Positions 27,801-41,134 of a stretch of DNA of 64,000 nt are shown in pieces; position 1 is the stretch's first letter, and each line of letters begins with the position of its first letter. Under the pieces are notes generated by a model. It made no database searches. It was given only the letters and a program-made list of their open reading frames with translations, and was not told the DNA's origin. The DNA is taken from contig NZ_VCQV01000001.1 of assembly GCF_007845645.1 (NCBI RefSeq), positions 62,001 through 126,000 on the forward strand. Direction: 5' to 3'. A program made the translations under genes and the position numbers. Origin of the DNA: Leekyejoonella antrihumi (GTDB lineage Bacteria > Actinomycetota > Actinomycetes > Actinomycetales > Dermatophilaceae).

Positions 27801-28720
27801 TTCTTGGTCTGCAGGAAGGCCATCACGACGCGCAGCCGCTTGAGGGCGCGGGTCTTGCGCTGGCCCTTGCCGGTGGCAATGGTCTCGCGCAGCGACGCGG
27901 CCTCCGCGTCGAGGTCGAAGGTCTCCAGGCGCTTCTGCAGTGCCGCGGCACCCATACCGCCCTCAAAGTAGAGACCGAAACGGTCCCGCATCTCGCGGTA
28001 GAGCACCTCGTCGCCCTCGAGGTCTTGGACCTTGAGGTTCTTGAAGCGGTCCCAGACCTGCTCCAGGCGCTCGATCTGCAGGTCGGCGCGCTTGCGGATC
28101 TGGTTCATCTCGCGCTCGGCCGACTCGCGGACCTTGCGGCGAGCGTCAGCCTTGGCGCCCTCCGTCTCCAGCTCGGCCAGGTCGGCCTCGAGCTTGGCGG
28201 CGCGGGTGTTGACATCGCTGTCGCGGCGGTTCTCCAGCTCCTTCTTCTCGACCTCGATCTGCGCCTCCAGGGACGGCATGTCCTTGTGCCGCTGGTCGGT
28301 GTCAACCGACGTGATCATGTAGGCCGCGAAGTAGATGACCTTCTCGAGGTCCTTCGGGGCCAGGTCCAGCAGGTAGCCCAGCCGGCTCGGCACACCCTTG
28401 AAGTACCAGATGTGCGTCACCGGGGCGGCGAGCTCGATGTGGCCCATCCGCTCACGGCGCACGCTGCTACGGGTCACCTCGACGCCGCAGCGCTCGCAGA
28501 TGATGCCCTTGAAACGCACCCGCTTGTACTTACCGCAGTAGCACTCCCAGTCCCGAGTGGGACCGAAGATCTTCTCGCAGAACAGACCATCCTTCTCCGG
28601 CTTCAGGGTCCGGTAGTTAATGGTCTCGGGCTTCTTCACCTCACCGTGGCTCCACTCGCGGATGTCCTCCACGGTGGCCAGGCCGATACGTATCTCGTCG
28701 AAGAAGTTCACGTCCAGCAC
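24821..28720 (-). CDS. rpoC: DNA-directed RNA polymerase subunit beta'
   Basis: 1299 residues. The zipper/zinc region has C60, C62, C75 and C78. The catalytic magnesium loop [12 protein letters not shown] places Asp at 535, 537 and 539. The bridge helix and trigger loop follow ([20 protein letters not shown] is the conserved beta' signature). The GTG start at 28720 gives [15 protein letters not shown], with GAGAAGG 9 nt upstream. It is co-transcribed with rpoB across a 131-bp gap that contains a strong hairpin. The gene ends with two hairpin terminators beyond it. Confidence 0.98.
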   Translation of the reverse strand: MLDVNFFDEIRIGLATVEDIREWSHGEVKKPETINYRTLKPEKDGLFCEKIFGPTRDWECYCGKYKRVRFKGIICERCGVEVTRSSVRRERMGHIELAAPVTHIWYFKGVPSRLGYLLDLAPKDLEKVIYFAAYMITSVDTDQRHKDMPSLEAQIEVEKKELENRRDSDVNTRAAKLEADLAELETEGAKADARRKVRESAEREMNQIRKRADLQIERLEQVWDRFKNLKVQDLEGDEVLYREMRDRFGLYFEGGMGAAALQKRLETFDLDAEAASLRETIATGKGQRKTRALKRLRVVMAFLQTKNNPTGMVLDCVPVIPPDLRPMVQLDGGRFATSDLNDLYRRVINRNNRLKRLLDLGAPEIIVNNEKRMLQEAVDALFDNGRRGRPVTGPGNRPLKSLSDMLKGKQGRFRQNLLGKRVDYSGRSVIVVGPQLKLHQCGLPKQMALELFKPFVMKRLVDLDHAQNIKSAKRMVERARPVVWDVLEEVITEHPVLLNRAPTLHRLGIQAFEPQLVEGKAIQIHPLVCTAFNADFDGDQMAVHVPLSTEAQAEARILMLSSNNVLKPADGRPVTMPGQDMITGLYFLTYEEGKAVREDNPEQLRAFSGPAEARMAFDRGEILLGSRIKMRIFGYVPPAGYELPEGTAVDEQGLAETFVLDTTLGRFLFNETLPEDYPYINNVVDKKGLSAIINTLAERYPKAQVAASLDALKEAGFSWATRSGCTVAISDVQTSAGKWEILAKHEVRAAKVQQQYERGLITDDERRTELIEIWTQASNEIAAQMQENFDAKNPIFRMVSSGAGGNWFQVRQIAGARGLMANPKGEIIPRPIKSNFREGLTVVEFFISTHGARKGLADTALRTADSGYLTRRLVDVSQDVIIREDDCGTDRGLVLPIGQRAADGTLVAHEAIETSVYARTLATDVEMDGTVLAKGGSDLGDVSLDKLLAAGVEEVKVRSVLTCESRVGTCAKCYGRSLATGKTVDIGEAVGIIAAQSIGEPGTQLTMRTFHTGGAAGEDITQGLPRVVELFEARTPKGMAPIAEATGRVQIEETDKARRILLTPDDGSDEHAYPVSKRARLLISDGEHVTVGQLLVVGAIDPKQVLRILGARDVQKHLVDEVQAVYRPQGVSIHDKHIEVIVRQMLKRVTIIEAGDTTLLPGELAERTRFEDASRKAVAEGGRPASGRPELMGITKASLATDSWLSAASFQETTRVLTEAAMHAKSDPLLGLKENVILGKLIPAGTGLHRYRNVKVEPTEEAKAALYALPDYQAYDYPVFGPGSGEAVRLDDASLGFDS

Positions 28721-28800
28721 GTTTGCTGCCTTCTCTCGGGGGTTGTTCTCAAAGTCTGAAGTCTGATGGTTGTCAGTAGTTTTTCGTTAGGTCGCCTGAC

Positions 28801-28845
28801 CTTCCCGTATGCCGCGGCAAGGAACGTCGCGCGGCATACGGGAAG
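28801..28845 (-). other. 16-bp perfect hairpin in the rpoB-rpoC spacer
   Basis: CTTCCCGTATGCCGCG (28801-28816) and its exact inverse (28830-28845) with a 13-nt loop. In the leftward mRNA it begins 6 nt after the rpoB stop. It carries the GTATGCC/GGCATAC word. It could partially terminate, set the beta/beta' ratio, or be a processing site; none of these is proven. Confidence 0.75.
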
Positions 28846-28851
28846 CAGTCA

Positions 28852-32340
<3,489 letters not shown>

Positions 32341-32540
32341 GGATGGATCCTTCCACAGGCCTAACAGCGGGCGGTTCGGTCGCGCGCACCCCACCTGGCC
32401 GCTCCACCGTCGCCGTCACCCCGGGCAGGGTGGCACTGGCGCCGCAAGTCACATCGCGTCGACCTGACAGGTCAGCGCACGCGCGAGATGAGGGCCATGG
32501 AAAAGGTGGGTTGGCTGAGTAAAGGGCAGCGCAAAGCAAC

Positions 32541-32569
32541 AGCATACCCCTCTTGCCCGTGCGTGTCCA
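32541..32569 (-). promoter_or_regulatory. Sigma70-type promoter for rpoB
   Basis: On the minus strand, TGGACA (32569-32564), a 17-nt spacer, then TATGCT (32546-32541). This is a near-consensus housekeeping promoter and implies a ~190-nt 5' leader before the rpoB TTG. The 372-bp gap between rpoB and the ABC gene holds this promoter and leader and nothing else I can identify. Confidence 0.65.
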
Positions 32570-32712
32570 GTCGGACCACACACGTCCCCCAGCCAAGTCA
32601 TTCGACTCCGTTGAGAGTGCACCCTGGCGCGCCACGGGTCAAGCACTACGCGCCGGTAATCCCACGATTCGTGAGGTTCCCGCTGCGACACGCCGGTCCC
32701 GGGCGCCGCAGA

Positions 32713-35700
32713 TCAGCCGGCAAGATGTGCCCAGTCGTCGACCAGCTCGGACCAGGGGCCCATCGCCGCGACCCGGCCCTCGTGCAGCACGACCACTCGG
32801 TCGGCCTGCGCGAGGGCGGCCCGTTTGGAGGTCGCGCCGACCACCGTGGCGGATCTGCTGCGCAGCGCGTGCCACAGCTCGATCTCGGTCGCGGCGTCGA
32901 GTGCGCTGGAGACATCGTCGGCCAACAGCAGCTCCGCATCGGCGGCGAGCGCTCGAGCCAGCGCCAGGCGCTGCACCTGGCCGCCGGAGAGGCGCACACC
33001 ACGGTGCCCGATCAGCGCATGCGGACCACCGGCGGTCTCCACATCCGGAGCCAACCGGGCATCCGAGACCGGCTCGTCGAAGGCGCGCGGGAATCCCAGC
33101 TGGATGTTGTCGGCGAAGGTGCCACTGAGCACCCGCGGGACCTGCGCGACGTACGCCACCTGGGCGGGCCGCAAGAACAACTCCGCGTCCTCGATCTCCC
33201 GGCCGTTCCACTGAATGGAGCCGGTGTGCTCCAGCAACCCCGCCAGCGCGCCGAGCAGGCTCGACTTGCCCGAGCCGACCTGCCCCAGCAGCAGCACAAG
33301 CTCGCCACGGCGAACCTCGAGGTTGATGGTCTCTACCCCGATGGTGCCATCGTCATGGATGATGCTCACATCGCGAAGGACCAAGGACTCCAGTGGCGTG
33401 CGCGCCGGCGTGGGCACCGACGGGGCCGCACCGGTCACCAGGTCGACGCCGGGGGGGACATCCATCAGGTCGACTCCACCGGCCATCTGGCTGGTGGCCA
33501 CCTGCCAGGACCGGGTACCGGGTGCCTCGGTGACCACCGCCCCGGCCACCCGGCCGAACCAGTCGAACCCATTGACGGCGTTCACCACGAGCAGCGCCGT
33601 GGCCAGACCCCAGACATTCCACAGGAGAGCGGCCCACGCGGCCACCGCGCCGAGCTGGACCATGGCGGTCGGGACCCCGTCCAGCACCGCCTGAACACGG
33701 TGCTCACGAACCGCGGCGTCGACTCGGCCACGGTCGACCTCACGCAGGTGACGGTGCACGTCCGGCGTGCGGCCGGCCAGCTTGATGCTGCGCGCCGACT
33801 CCAGCGAGGACACCAGCGCACGGCCGAAGTCTGCTCGCGCGGCAGAGGCCTGGGTCGCCGAGCGGCCCGCGATCGGACGGCCGATGGCGGAGGCCAATGC
33901 CGAGACGGCCAGGACGCCGCCGAGCACCAGGCCTGCGAGATACGTGCCGGCGGCGACGGCCGTGACCACCACGATGACCACGCCGGTGACCAGGTCGACC
34001 CAGCGGTCGGCATACCGGGCGTACCGGTCGGCGTCCATGGCGCGAGCGACCACCTCACCGGCAGGGGTGCGCTTCAGCCGTCGCTGGGCCGTCTGGCCCA
34101 GTAACACCGACATGCGCACGCGCAGCAGCACCTCCACCCACCACCGCGGGTAGCGTGCGATCGCCTCGGCGAGCAGCAGCGGCCCCGCCATTACACAGGC
34201 GACCAGCGCGACCACCCACCACACGCTGACGCCCCCGTCGCCAAGGTCCTGCACGGTGTGTCCCCAGACGTACCCGGTCACTGCACCGACCGATCCCAAC
34301 AGCGCAGCCGTCAAGAACAGCACGATGGAGGCCAGGCCCCAGCCCGGTTGCACAGCGAGAGCCTTCGCAATGCCCTTGGCGAGCGACGGACCGCACCCCA
34401 CCTCCGGTCGCACGGGAGGAACGCCCCTGCGGCGCCCACCACCGACCGCCCCGGTGACCACCTCGGGCTCGGACTCGTGGTCGAAATCCGCGGCCAGCAG
34501 CAGCTCCCGGAAGCGGCCGGGCGCGCCGGCCAATGACGCCCTCGGGCCGGCCTGGATCAGCCGCCCTTGATCAAGGACGGCGACCAGGTCCGCGCGCTGG
34601 ATGGTCGACAAACGGTGCGCGACGATGATTCCGGTGCGACCGACGAGCAGCCGGTGCGCGGCGGCCACGACTCTCGACTCGGTGAGCGGATCCATCCGGG
34701 CAGTGGCCTCGTCGAGCACCACCAGGCGTACGTCCCGCACCAGCAACCGGGCGAAGGCGAGCAGCTGCTCCTCTCCCGCGGACAGCGAAGCGCCGCCGGG
34801 CCCGAGCAGGGTGTCCAGCCCACCCGGCAACCCGGCGACCCACTCGTCCAGGCCCAGCTCGACCACCGCCGCCTCGACGCGCTCGCGCGGTTTGTCGGCG
34901 AACAGCGTGATGTTCTCCAGCAGCGTGCCGGCGATGATCTCGGTGCGCTGGGTGACCACTCCGACGGCGTCCCGCAGCTCGTGCAGGTCGAGATCGAGGA
35001 CATCGGACCCGCCGAGCAGGACCGCGCCCGGCTCCGGATCGACGGCTCGAGAGACCAGGGACGCCAGCGTCGACTTGCCCGAGCCGGTTCGGCCCACCAG
35101 CGCGATGCTCTGCCCGCTGGGCACGTGCAGGTCGATATCGCGCAGCGCGAACCCGCCGTCTCCATAGGAGAAGTGCAGGCCCCGAAACTCCAGATCGAGA
35201 GCGCCGGCCGGCAGGCTCCGACCGCCTACCGGCTCCGGTGCGACGGCCAGCATCTGGCGTAGCCGCAGCACCGCGCCCAGACCGGCCTGCAGGTCGGGCA
35301 GCTGGTGCGCCACGTTGTGGATCTGCCCGACGAACGTGCTGGTGAGCAGGAAAAGAGTGACCAGCTGCGCCACCGAGAGCTGGTGTGCGCTCGCCAGCGC
35401 CACGCCGGCCACCGCGACACCAGCCAGCAGCCCGTGCATCGTCACACCGGCGCGCAGCGTGAGTCGTCGTTCGAACACGATCACCCGGAAGAAAAGGTCG
35501 TGCACCCGTGCGGAGAGCTGAGCCAGTCGCTGCACCGCGAAGGACTGGCCCAGGCTGGTGCGCAGGTCGTCGCGGCCCGCAATACTCTCTTCCAGCGCCG
35601 CAGCATGGTCGGTCCAGGCCATCTCCTCCACGACCTTGCGTTCGGCGATGACGCCCAGCAGCGGTCGCATCACCACAACGGTGAGGCCCGCAGTCAGGGG

Positions 35701-36249
35701 GAAGAGAATCCAGGCCGGCCACCAGGTGATGCTCGCGACCACCCACATCGGCAGGAGCGCCGACCCCGCCCGCAGCACGCCCCACAGCTGGGTGCGCACC
35801 AGCGTGCCCACCTCGTGCGTGTCGTCGTCGACGCGATCCAGGACCTCGCCGACGGCCTGCTCGGTGAGAGCGGCGAGCGGCTGGTGAAGAGCAGCATCGA
35901 GCAGATCCCCGCGTAGCCGGCCCTCGGCCCGATCGACCACGCCCGCCCACAAGAATCGGCCCACCGTGTCAAGCACCGCACCGCCGACCACCAGCAGCAG
36001 CAACAGCCAGACCAGGGCGACGGTTGCATGCTCGGCCAGCCGCCCGGCGACGACGGTGCCGAAGGTTGTGCCGAGCGCGGCCACAAACGACGCGCTCAGT
36101 GCGATGAGCGTGATCGGGCTCCGCATCCGGCGCCAGCCCACCTGCCGCTGCGCGGAGACGATGGGAGGTGTCGCCGCCGACGGCGTTCGGGTGAGGGTCA
36201 TCATGGCGCGTTGCAGCGTACGGCCGATCACCGACAGGGCGCGAGTCAT
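32713..36249 (-). CDS. Fused ABC exporter (TMD-NBD-TMD-NBD), asymmetric ATP sites
   Basis: 1178 residues, two type IV ABC exporter halves in one chain. NBD1 has Walker A GRTGSGKST (386-394), signature LSAGE, Walker B VVLDEATA with the catalytic Glu, and H-loop IVAHRLST. NBD2 has Walker A GQVGSGKSS (989-997) and a canonical LSGGQVQRLALARAL, but Walker B is LLLADDVSSALD (Asp replaces Glu) and the H-loop His is replaced in GATSKRAAL. It therefore has one consensus and one degenerate ATP site, like TM287/288 or BmrCD but fused. The substrate is unknown (drug, lipid or peptide). It lies between rpoB and rplL on the same strand, behind the rplL terminator. The ATG at 36249 is used; ATGs at 36204 and 36201 could also serve. 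Confidence 0.9.
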   Translation of the reverse strand: MTRALSVIGRTLQRAMMTLTRTPSAATPPIVSAQRQVGWRRMRSPITLIALSASFVAALGTTFGTVVAGRLAEHATVALVWLLLLLVVGGAVLDTVGRFLWAGVVDRAEGRLRGDLLDAALHQPLAALTEQAVGEVLDRVDDDTHEVGTLVRTQLWGVLRAGSALLPMWVVASITWWPAWILFPLTAGLTVVVMRPLLGVIAERKVVEEMAWTDHAAALEESIAGRDDLRTSLGQSFAVQRLAQLSARVHDLFFRVIVFERRLTLRAGVTMHGLLAGVAVAGVALASAHQLSVAQLVTLFLLTSTFVGQIHNVAHQLPDLQAGLGAVLRLRQMLAVAPEPVGGRSLPAGALDLEFRGLHFSYGDGGFALRDIDLHVPSGQSIALVGRTGSGKSTLASLVSRAVDPEPGAVLLGGSDVLDLDLHELRDAVGVVTQRTEIIAGTLLENITLFADKPRERVEAAVVELGLDEWVAGLPGGLDTLLGPGGASLSAGEEQLLAFARLLVRDVRLVVLDEATARMDPLTESRVVAAAHRLLVGRTGIIVAHRLSTIQRADLVAVLDQGRLIQAGPRASLAGAPGRFRELLLAADFDHESEPEVVTGAVGGGRRRGVPPVRPEVGCGPSLAKGIAKALAVQPGWGLASIVLFLTAALLGSVGAVTGYVWGHTVQDLGDGGVSVWWVVALVACVMAGPLLLAEAIARYPRWWVEVLLRVRMSVLLGQTAQRRLKRTPAGEVVARAMDADRYARYADRWVDLVTGVVIVVVTAVAAGTYLAGLVLGGVLAVSALASAIGRPIAGRSATQASAARADFGRALVSSLESARSIKLAGRTPDVHRHLREVDRGRVDAAVREHRVQAVLDGVPTAMVQLGAVAAWAALLWNVWGLATALLVVNAVNGFDWFGRVAGAVVTEAPGTRSWQVATSQMAGGVDLMDVPPGVDLVTGAAPSVPTPARTPLESLVLRDVSIIHDDGTIGVETINLEVRRGELVLLLGQVGSGKSSLLGALAGLLEHTGSIQWNGREIEDAELFLRPAQVAYVAQVPRVLSGTFADNIQLGFPRAFDEPVSDARLAPDVETAGGPHALIGHRGVRLSGGQVQRLALARALAADAELLLADDVSSALDAATEIELWHALRSRSATVVGATSKRAALAQADRVVVLHEGRVAAMGPWSELVDDWAHLAG

Positions 36250-36263
36250 TTATGCGCACAGAA

Positions 36264-36297
36264 GAGCGGGCCCGACCGTAACCGGTCGGGCCCGCTC
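36264..36297 (-). terminator. rplJL terminator hairpin
   Basis: GAGCGGGCCCGACCG (36264-36278) and its exact inverse (36283-36297) with a TAAC loop. It lies 79 bp downstream of the rplL stop on the minus strand and just before the ABC exporter start, so it separates these units. Confidence 0.82.
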
Positions 36298-36375
36298 ACT
36301 GCGAGAGTTGTCGGTCTAACCCTCAACCCGTCGGGGTCCCCGCGACGTTTCGCGAAGCACGTCGAGGGGTGGTGC

Positions 36376-36759
36376 TCACTTGAGCTCGACGGAGGCGCCG
36401 GCGCCCTCGAGGGCTTCCTTGGCCTTCTCGGCGGAAGCCTTGTCGACCTTCTCCAGGACGGCCTTGGGGGCGCCGTCCACGAGGTCCTTGGCCTCCTTCA
36501 GGCCGAGGGAGGTCAGCGCACGGACCTCCTTGATGACCTGGATCTTCTTGTCACCGGCAGCGGTGAGGACGACGTCGAACTCGTCCTGCTCGGCGGCCTC
36601 TTCGGCGCCACCGGCCGGGGCGCCTGCGGCGGCAACGGCGACCGGGGCGGCCGCGGTGACGTCGAAGGTGTCCTCGAACTGCTTGACGAACTCGGAGAGC
36701 TCGATCAGGGTCATTTCCTTGAAAGCGTCAAGGAGCTCGTCGGTGCTGAGCTTCGCCAT
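36376..36759 (-). CDS. rplL: 50S ribosomal protein L7/L12
   Basis: 127 residues. The N-terminal dimerisation domain is [24 protein letters not shown], then an Ala/Gly hinge (about 37-55), then the factor-binding C-domain with [25 protein letters not shown]. It forms the stalk that recruits translation factors. AAAGGAC lies upstream of the ATG at 36759. It is 90 bp after rplJ; that gap holds a small TACGACCC/GGGTCGTA hairpin (36782-36799). The high Ala and Gly content is normal. Confidence 0.98.
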   Translation of the reverse strand: MAKLSTDELLDAFKEMTLIELSEFVKQFEDTFDVTAAAPVAVAAAGAPAGGAEEAAEQDEFDVVLTAAGDKKIQVIKEVRALTSLGLKEAKDLVDGAPKAVLEKVDKASAEKAKEALEGAGASVELK

Positions 36760-36849
36760 GGTTGGCGTCCTTTCGTTTGTGTACGACCCGTGGGTCGTAT
36801 GCCGTCAGTGGCGTGGGTGTTGCGCTTGTGGTTGTCGCAGGCTCGTGGC

Positions 36850-37446
36850 CTACGACTCGTCGCCACCCTCGGCGACGTCTGCACTGCTCTCCTGCACGTC
36901 GGTGGCCGGAGCCTGCGAGGGCATGGGGCCCTCGGCCTCGACCTTGGCGCGCAGCGCCTCGATGACCCGCGCCGTCTGCGACAGCGGTGCCGCGAACAGG
37001 CTGGCCGCCTGGCTGAGCGACGCGGTCATCGCGCCTGCCAGCTTGGCGAGCAGGACCTCACGAGACTCAAGGCTCGCGAGCTTGTTGATGCCCTCGGCGT
37101 CGAGCGGGTTGCCGTCCAGCACACCGCTTCGAATGACGAGAGCAGGGTTGTCCTTGGCGAAGTCACGCAGACCCTTGGCCGCCTCCACCGGGTCACCGGT
37201 GATGAAGGCGATCGCGGACGGACCCTCGAGCTGCCCGTCGAAGGCCGTGATACCGGCCTCCGCAGCAGCACGCTTGGTCAGCGTGTTCTTCACCACGGCG
37301 TAGGTCGCGTGCTCGCGAAGGGAGCTGCGCAGCTCGGTGAGCTGCGCCACGGACAGGCCGCGATACTCCGTCAGCACGGCCGCACTCGAGCTGCGGAATC
37401 GCTCCGTCAACTCGGCAACGACTGCCTGCTTGTCGGTCTTCGCCAT
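36850..37446 (-). CDS. rplJ: 50S ribosomal protein L10
   Basis: 198 residues from the ATG at 37446 ([20 protein letters not shown]), with GGAAGGAGG 5 nt upstream; the longer in-frame start at 37665 is rejected. The [13 protein letters not shown] and [15 protein letters not shown] blocks are the rRNA-binding core. The C-terminal ~40 residues bind L12 dimers and end in an acidic tail. The upstream leader contains a GC-rich hairpin that may mediate L10(L12)4 autoregulation. Confidence 0.97.
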   Translation of the reverse strand: MAKTDKQAVVAELTERFRSSSAAVLTEYRGLSVAQLTELRSSLREHATYAVVKNTLTKRAAAEAGITAFDGQLEGPSAIAFITGDPVEAAKGLRDFAKDNPALVIRSGVLDGNPLDAEGINKLASLESREVLLAKLAGAMTASLSQAASLFAAPLSQTARVIEALRAKVEAEGPMPSQAPATDVQESSADVAEGGDES

Positions 37447-37762
37447 GCGGACCTCCTTCCGGGATGAGTGCCGGTCGCTCGGAGGCCACAACGAAACGAG
37501 CCCCGGCGCAGATGGCGCGGGGCTCGCAGAGGCGGCAGATGGCATACGCGAACGTAGACCGTGCTGCTCGGCGTGATGCCTAGCTTCACCTGCGCTGGTC
37601 GCCCGCATCGGCGGACCTTCGGTCACTGCAAATGGTGCAGCGACAACCGGCGGTCTTTGGTGCACTCAGGGTAAGGCCCACGGTGGCCTACCGCCAAATC
37701 GAGTACGGGCGACGTCGGCTGGCGGCATGGCGCCGGACCCTTGCGAGGGTCGACCCCACCGC
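37447..37762 (-). promoter_or_regulatory. rplJ leader with candidate L10-leader hairpin
   Basis: A 316-bp gap between gpx and rplJ. Nearest rplJ is a hairpin with arms CGAGCCCCG (37497-37505) and CGGGGCTCG (37518-37526), followed toward rplJ by an unpaired stretch. This is the position of the ribosomal protein L10 leader RNA in other bacteria. I cannot verify the kink-turn fold by eye, and I did not find a convincing promoter. Confidence 0.4.
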
Positions 37763-38254
37763 CTACGTCGAGGGCAGGTTCGCCTCGATGGTCGAGATCA
37801 CCTCGTCCGAGGTCGGCTCGGTGCGCGTCCGGAAGCGGGCGACGACCTCGCCGGACGGTGCCACGAGGAACTTCTCGAAGTTCCACTGGACGTCGCCTGC
37901 CTCCCCTGACGCGTCCGCGTGCCGAGTCAGCTCGGTGTAGACCGGGTGGCGTCCCCCACCGTTGACCTCGATCTTGCCCATCATCGGGAACGTCACTCCG
38001 TATTTGGTGGCGCAGAAGGTCTGGATCTCCTCCGCGCTGCCGGGCTCCTGGCCACCGAACTGGTTGCAGGGGAACCCGACCACGCTGAATCCGCGCTCAC
38101 CGTAGGTCTTTTGCAGCTGCTCGAGGCCGGTGTACTGCGGTGTCATCCCACACTTGGAGGCCACGTTCACCACGAGCAGCGCCTTACCGGCGTAGTCGCC
38201 GAGCGAGGTCGGCGCACCATCGAGGGCTGTCAGGGGAATCTCGTGAAGGCTCAT
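37763..38254 (-). CDS. Glutathione peroxidase family (thiol peroxidase) protein
   Basis: 163 residues. The peroxidatic site is Cys (not Sec) in NVASKCGMTPQY. Gln and Trp partners sit in FPCNQFGGQEPG and VQWNFEKFLV. Bacterial Cys-GPx proteins usually reduce peroxides with thioredoxin; in an organism making mycothiol, glutathione is unlikely to be the reductant. The ATG at 38254 (MSLHEIPLTALDG) is the family start. It lies between the rplK-rplA and rplJ-rplL units, behind the rplA terminator. Confidence 0.9.
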   Translation of the reverse strand: MSLHEIPLTALDGAPTSLGDYAGKALLVVNVASKCGMTPQYTGLEQLQKTYGERGFSVVGFPCNQFGGQEPGSAEEIQTFCATKYGVTFPMMGKIEVNGGGRHPVYTELTRHADASGEAGDVQWNFEKFLVAPSGEVVARFRTRTEPTSDEVISTIEANLPST

Positions 38255-38367
38255 GTGATCGACTCTATGCCGCGCTCGCAGCGCCCGCCCGGGCAGTGGC
38301 CGCTCAGGCACCCAGGACACCGGGATCGGACTCGACCTGCTCGGCTCGTCATCGCTCCGCGGAAGCC

Positions 38368-38402
38368 GAACGGCCGCCACCCGCAATGGGTGGCGGCCGT
38401 TC
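38368..38402 (-). terminator. rplA terminator hairpin
   Basis: GAACGGCCGCCACCC (38368-38382) and its exact inverse (38388-38402) with a 5-nt loop, 16 bp downstream of the rplA stop. It ends the secE-nusG-rplK-rplA unit. Confidence 0.85.
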
Positions 38403-38417
38403 TGGACGTGTGGCGGT

Positions 38418-39137
38418 TCAGGCCTGCTCGGACTCGTCCTCGGTGAGGTTGCGCGTGCGCGATGAGTCCAGCGGGATGCCGGGGCCCATCGTGGTGGACA
38501 TGGTCGCCTTGGTGATGTAGCGACCCTTCGACGACGACGGCTTCACCCGCAGGATCTCGTCCAGCGCCGCGGCGTAGTTCTCGACCAGATTCCGCTCATC
38601 GAACGACACCTTGCCGATGATGAAGTGCAGGTTGGAGTGCTTGTCGACACGGAACTCGATCTTGCCGCCCTTGATCTCGGTCACGGCCTTCGCGACGTCC
38701 ATCGTGACGGTCCCGGTCTTCGGGTTCGGCATCAGGCCACGGGGGCCGAGCACCTTACCCAGCCGACCGACCTTGCCCATCAGGTCCGGGGTCGCGACGA
38801 CCGCGTCGAAATCGGTCCAGCCACCGGCAACCTTGTCGAGCAGGTCGTCGGAGCCGACGAAGTCCGCACCGGCAGCCTGCGCCGCGGCGGCCTTGTCGCC
38901 ATTGGCGAAGACCAGCACACGGGCGGTCTTACCGGTGCCGTGCGGCAGGTTGACGGTGCCGCGAACCATCTGGTCGGCCTTGCGCGGGTCGACGCCGAGC
39001 CGGAAGGCGACCTCGACGGTCGAGTCGTACTTCGTGGCGGCCGACGACTTGGCCAGCCGCACGGCGTCCATCGGTGAGTAGAGCGTGTCGGCGTCGATCG
39101 TCTCCGCCGCCTTGCGGTAGGACTTGCTGTGCTTCAT
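38418..39137 (-). CDS. rplA: 50S ribosomal protein L1
   Basis: 239 residues. The L1 signature [20 protein letters not shown] is present, with the [21 protein letters not shown] block before it. It binds 23S rRNA at the L1 stalk. AAGGAG lies 5 nt before the ATG at 39137. A ~20-residue C-terminal extension ([19 protein letters not shown]) runs past the usual family end. It follows rplK by 93 bp. Confidence 0.98.
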   Translation of the reverse strand: MKHSKSYRKAAETIDADTLYSPMDAVRLAKSSAATKYDSTVEVAFRLGVDPRKADQMVRGTVNLPHGTGKTARVLVFANGDKAAAAQAAGADFVGSDDLLDKVAGGWTDFDAVVATPDLMGKVGRLGKVLGPRGLMPNPKTGTVTMDVAKAVTEIKGGKIEFRVDKHSNLHFIIGKVSFDERNLVENYAAALDEILRVKPSSSKGRYITKATMSTTMGPGIPLDSSRTRNLTEDESEQA

Positions 39138-39230
39138 TTTGTCTCCTTCAGAGATGTGGTTCTGCGGGCCGAAGCAGGCCCATCCACGGGGTTGGTGCAG
39201 ACCGGTCGACCAGTCGATCGACCGGTGTCG

Positions 39231-39665
39231 TCACTCGGTCTCGATGCCCATCGACCGTGCTGTGCCGGCGATGATCCGCGAGGCCATCTCCACGTCATGC
39301 GCGTTGAGGTCGGCCAGCTTCTGCTCGGCGATCGCGCGAACCTGGTCCTTGGTGAGCTTGCCCACCTTGTTCGTGTGCGGCTCGCCCGAGCCCTTGGCGA
39401 CACCGGCGGCCTTCTTGATCAGTTCGGCGGCCGGCGGGGTCTTGGTGATGAAGGTGAAGGAGCGGTCCTCGAAGACCGTGACCTCCACCGGGATCACGCT
39501 GCCGCGCTGGTTCTCCGTCGCGGCGTTATACGCCTTGACGAACTCCATGATGTTGACACCGTGCTGAGCAAGCGCGGGGCCGACGGGCGGGGCCGGGGTG
39601 GCCTGACCCGCATTGATCTGCAGCTTGATGAAGCCGGAGACCTTTTTCTTCTTCTTCGGTGGCAT
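39231..39665 (-). CDS. rplK: 50S ribosomal protein L11
   Basis: 144 residues opening [22 protein letters not shown]; the [21 protein letters not shown] block is the thiostrepton-region N-domain, and the C-domain binds 23S rRNA helices 43/44. AAGGA lies upstream of the ATG at 39665. It is 90 bp after nusG in the standard order. Confidence 0.98.
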   Translation of the reverse strand: MPPKKKKKVSGFIKLQINAGQATPAPPVGPALAQHGVNIMEFVKAYNAATENQRGSVIPVEVTVFEDRSFTFITKTPPAAELIKKAAGVAKGSGEPHTNKVGKLTKDQVRAIAEQKLADLNAHDVEMASRIIAGTARSMGIETE

Positions 39666-39755
39666 GTCTTTCGTCCTTACCTTGTTGTGGGCCCACGCCG
39701 TGGGCGATGACCCGGTTGCAGTGCCGTCCTCATCAGGAGGACCGCGTCGTTCGCC

Positions 39756-40715
39756 TCAGATCTTGGCAACCTGGTTGAACGACAGCTCGACCGGGGTCTC
39801 CCGGCCGAAGATGGACACCAGCACCTTGAGCTTCTGGGTGTCGGTGTTGATCTCGGAGATGGTGGCGGGCAGCGTCTCGAAGGGGCCTTCCATCACGGTG
39901 ACGGATTCGCCAACGGTGAAGTCGACCTCGGGGCTGGAGGAGGACTTGGCCGACTGCTGCGCACCTGTTCCGGCGGACTTCGAGTCCGACTCCTGGTCGT
40001 CCTCGAAGACCGGGTTCAGCATCGTGACGACCTCGTCGATCGACAGCGGGGATGGCTGGTGGGCGTTGCCGACGAACCCGGTCACACCCGGGGTGTGGCG
40101 CACTGCGCCCCAGCTCTCGTCGGTGAGGTCCATCCGCACCAGCACGTATCCCGGCATCCGCACCCGGGTGCCCGTCTTGCGCTGGCTGTTCTTGATCTCG
40201 GTGAACTCCTCCATCGGCACTTCGGCCTGGAAGATGTAGTCCTCCATGTCGAGGCTGGTGATGCGGCTCTCGAGGTTGGTCTTGACCCGCTTCTCATACC
40301 CGGCGTAGGAGTGGATGACGTACCACTGCCCGAACTGTGCGCGCAGGTCGGCGATGAAGGCTTCCCGTGGGTCGACCGTCGGTGCCGTCTCCGCGTCCTC
40401 TGCAGTCGCCTCGTCGGTACCGGCGTCGGCCTCGTCGGTCTCGGCGTTGGCGTCGGAAGCGTCGGTCTCGTCCGCAGGGGGCTCCTCACCCTCGACGATC
40501 ACGGCCTCGTCCTCCACCGTCGCGCTCGGGTCGGCCTCGGAGTTGGGTCCGTCGACCTGCTGCTCGGGCAGCGCCTCCTGCGAGGTGTCCTCATCCTGGG
40601 GCACATCGTCGGCTGCCTGGGCAGCGTCGCCGGGGGTTGCGGCGTCGTCAGTCGGCTGCGCAACCTGCGCCTCCGGCTCCTCGGCCTGCGCCTCGGGCGT
40701 CCACTGATCCGTCAT
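39756..40715 (-). CDS. nusG: Transcription termination/antitermination protein NusG
   Basis: 319 residues from the ATG at 40715. The first ~110 residues are an acidic, Ala/Glu/Asp-rich tail typical of high-GC actinobacterial NusG. The NGN domain (about 128-235: [16 protein letters not shown] to [10 protein letters not shown]) binds RNA polymerase. A Ser/Asp-rich linker (about 245-262) precedes the KOW domain ([18 protein letters not shown]). An upstream ATG at 40739 is possible (MDEEGIRS), but AGGGAATCAGGTC before 40715 supports the chosen start. Confidence 0.95.
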   Translation of the reverse strand: MTDQWTPEAQAEEPEAQVAQPTDDAATPGDAAQAADDVPQDEDTSQEALPEQQVDGPNSEADPSATVEDEAVIVEGEEPPADETDASDANAETDEADAGTDEATAEDAETAPTVDPREAFIADLRAQFGQWYVIHSYAGYEKRVKTNLESRITSLDMEDYIFQAEVPMEEFTEIKNSQRKTGTRVRMPGYVLVRMDLTDESWGAVRHTPGVTGFVGNAHQPSPLSIDEVVTMLNPVFEDDQESDSKSAGTGAQQSAKSSSSPEVDFTVGESVTVMEGPFETLPATISEINTDTQKLKVLVSIFGRETPVELSFNQVAKI

Positions 40716-40838
40716 TGACCTGATTCCCTCTTCGTCCATGTTCGTAGCGTTCCCTTGCCGGAACGTCCGTCCTGCACTGCAGTCACCGGCTGGCACGCGG
40801 TGGCCCGTCGACAGGCCGCGTCGGCCCGCCCTGTTTCG

Positions 40839-41102
40839 CTACCCGGCGAAAGCCCAGCTGACCAGCCGCTGGAAGAGCTGGTCGAGACCCACGACGTAAG
40901 CCATCACGACGACCAGGAACGCGATCACGACAAGCGTGTAGTCGACCAGCTGGTCGCGCGTTGGCCGCGCCACCTTGCGCATCTCATCGATGACCTGGCG
41001 GAGGTACAGCGAGATCTTGGCGAAAACGCCCACTCTGCCATGCCCTTTCGCAGAGGGACCACGAGCGGCGCCACGGCCGGCAGTGGTCCTCGTGTCAGTC
41101 AC
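40839..41102 (-). CDS. secE: Preprotein translocase subunit SecE
   Basis: 87 residues. A basic N-terminus is followed by an amphipathic helix (FAKISLYLRQVIDEMRKVARPTRDQ, the conserved SecE clamp) and one C-terminal TM helix (about 53-73). It stabilises SecY in the membrane. The GTG start at 41102 has GGAGAGAAGG upstream; the longer in-frame start at 41192 lies inside tRNA-Trp and is rejected. tRNA-Trp is 32 bp upstream, the conserved arrangement. Confidence 0.95.
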   Translation of the reverse strand: MTDTRTTAGRGAARGPSAKGHGRVGVFAKISLYLRQVIDEMRKVARPTRDQLVDYTLVVIAFLVVVMAYVVGLDQLFQRLVSWAFAG

Positions 41103-41134
41103 GACGCCTTCTCTCCAATCGATGGTCTTGAACG

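Noticed and set aside
24974-28759. 1261-codon open frame antisense to rpoC (and a 947-codon one antisense to rpoB, 29257-32100)
   Set aside because: Opposite-strand frames stay open in GC-rich DNA. The products are low-complexity Arg/Leu/Val/His-rich, have no domains, and lie wholly over essential conserved genes.
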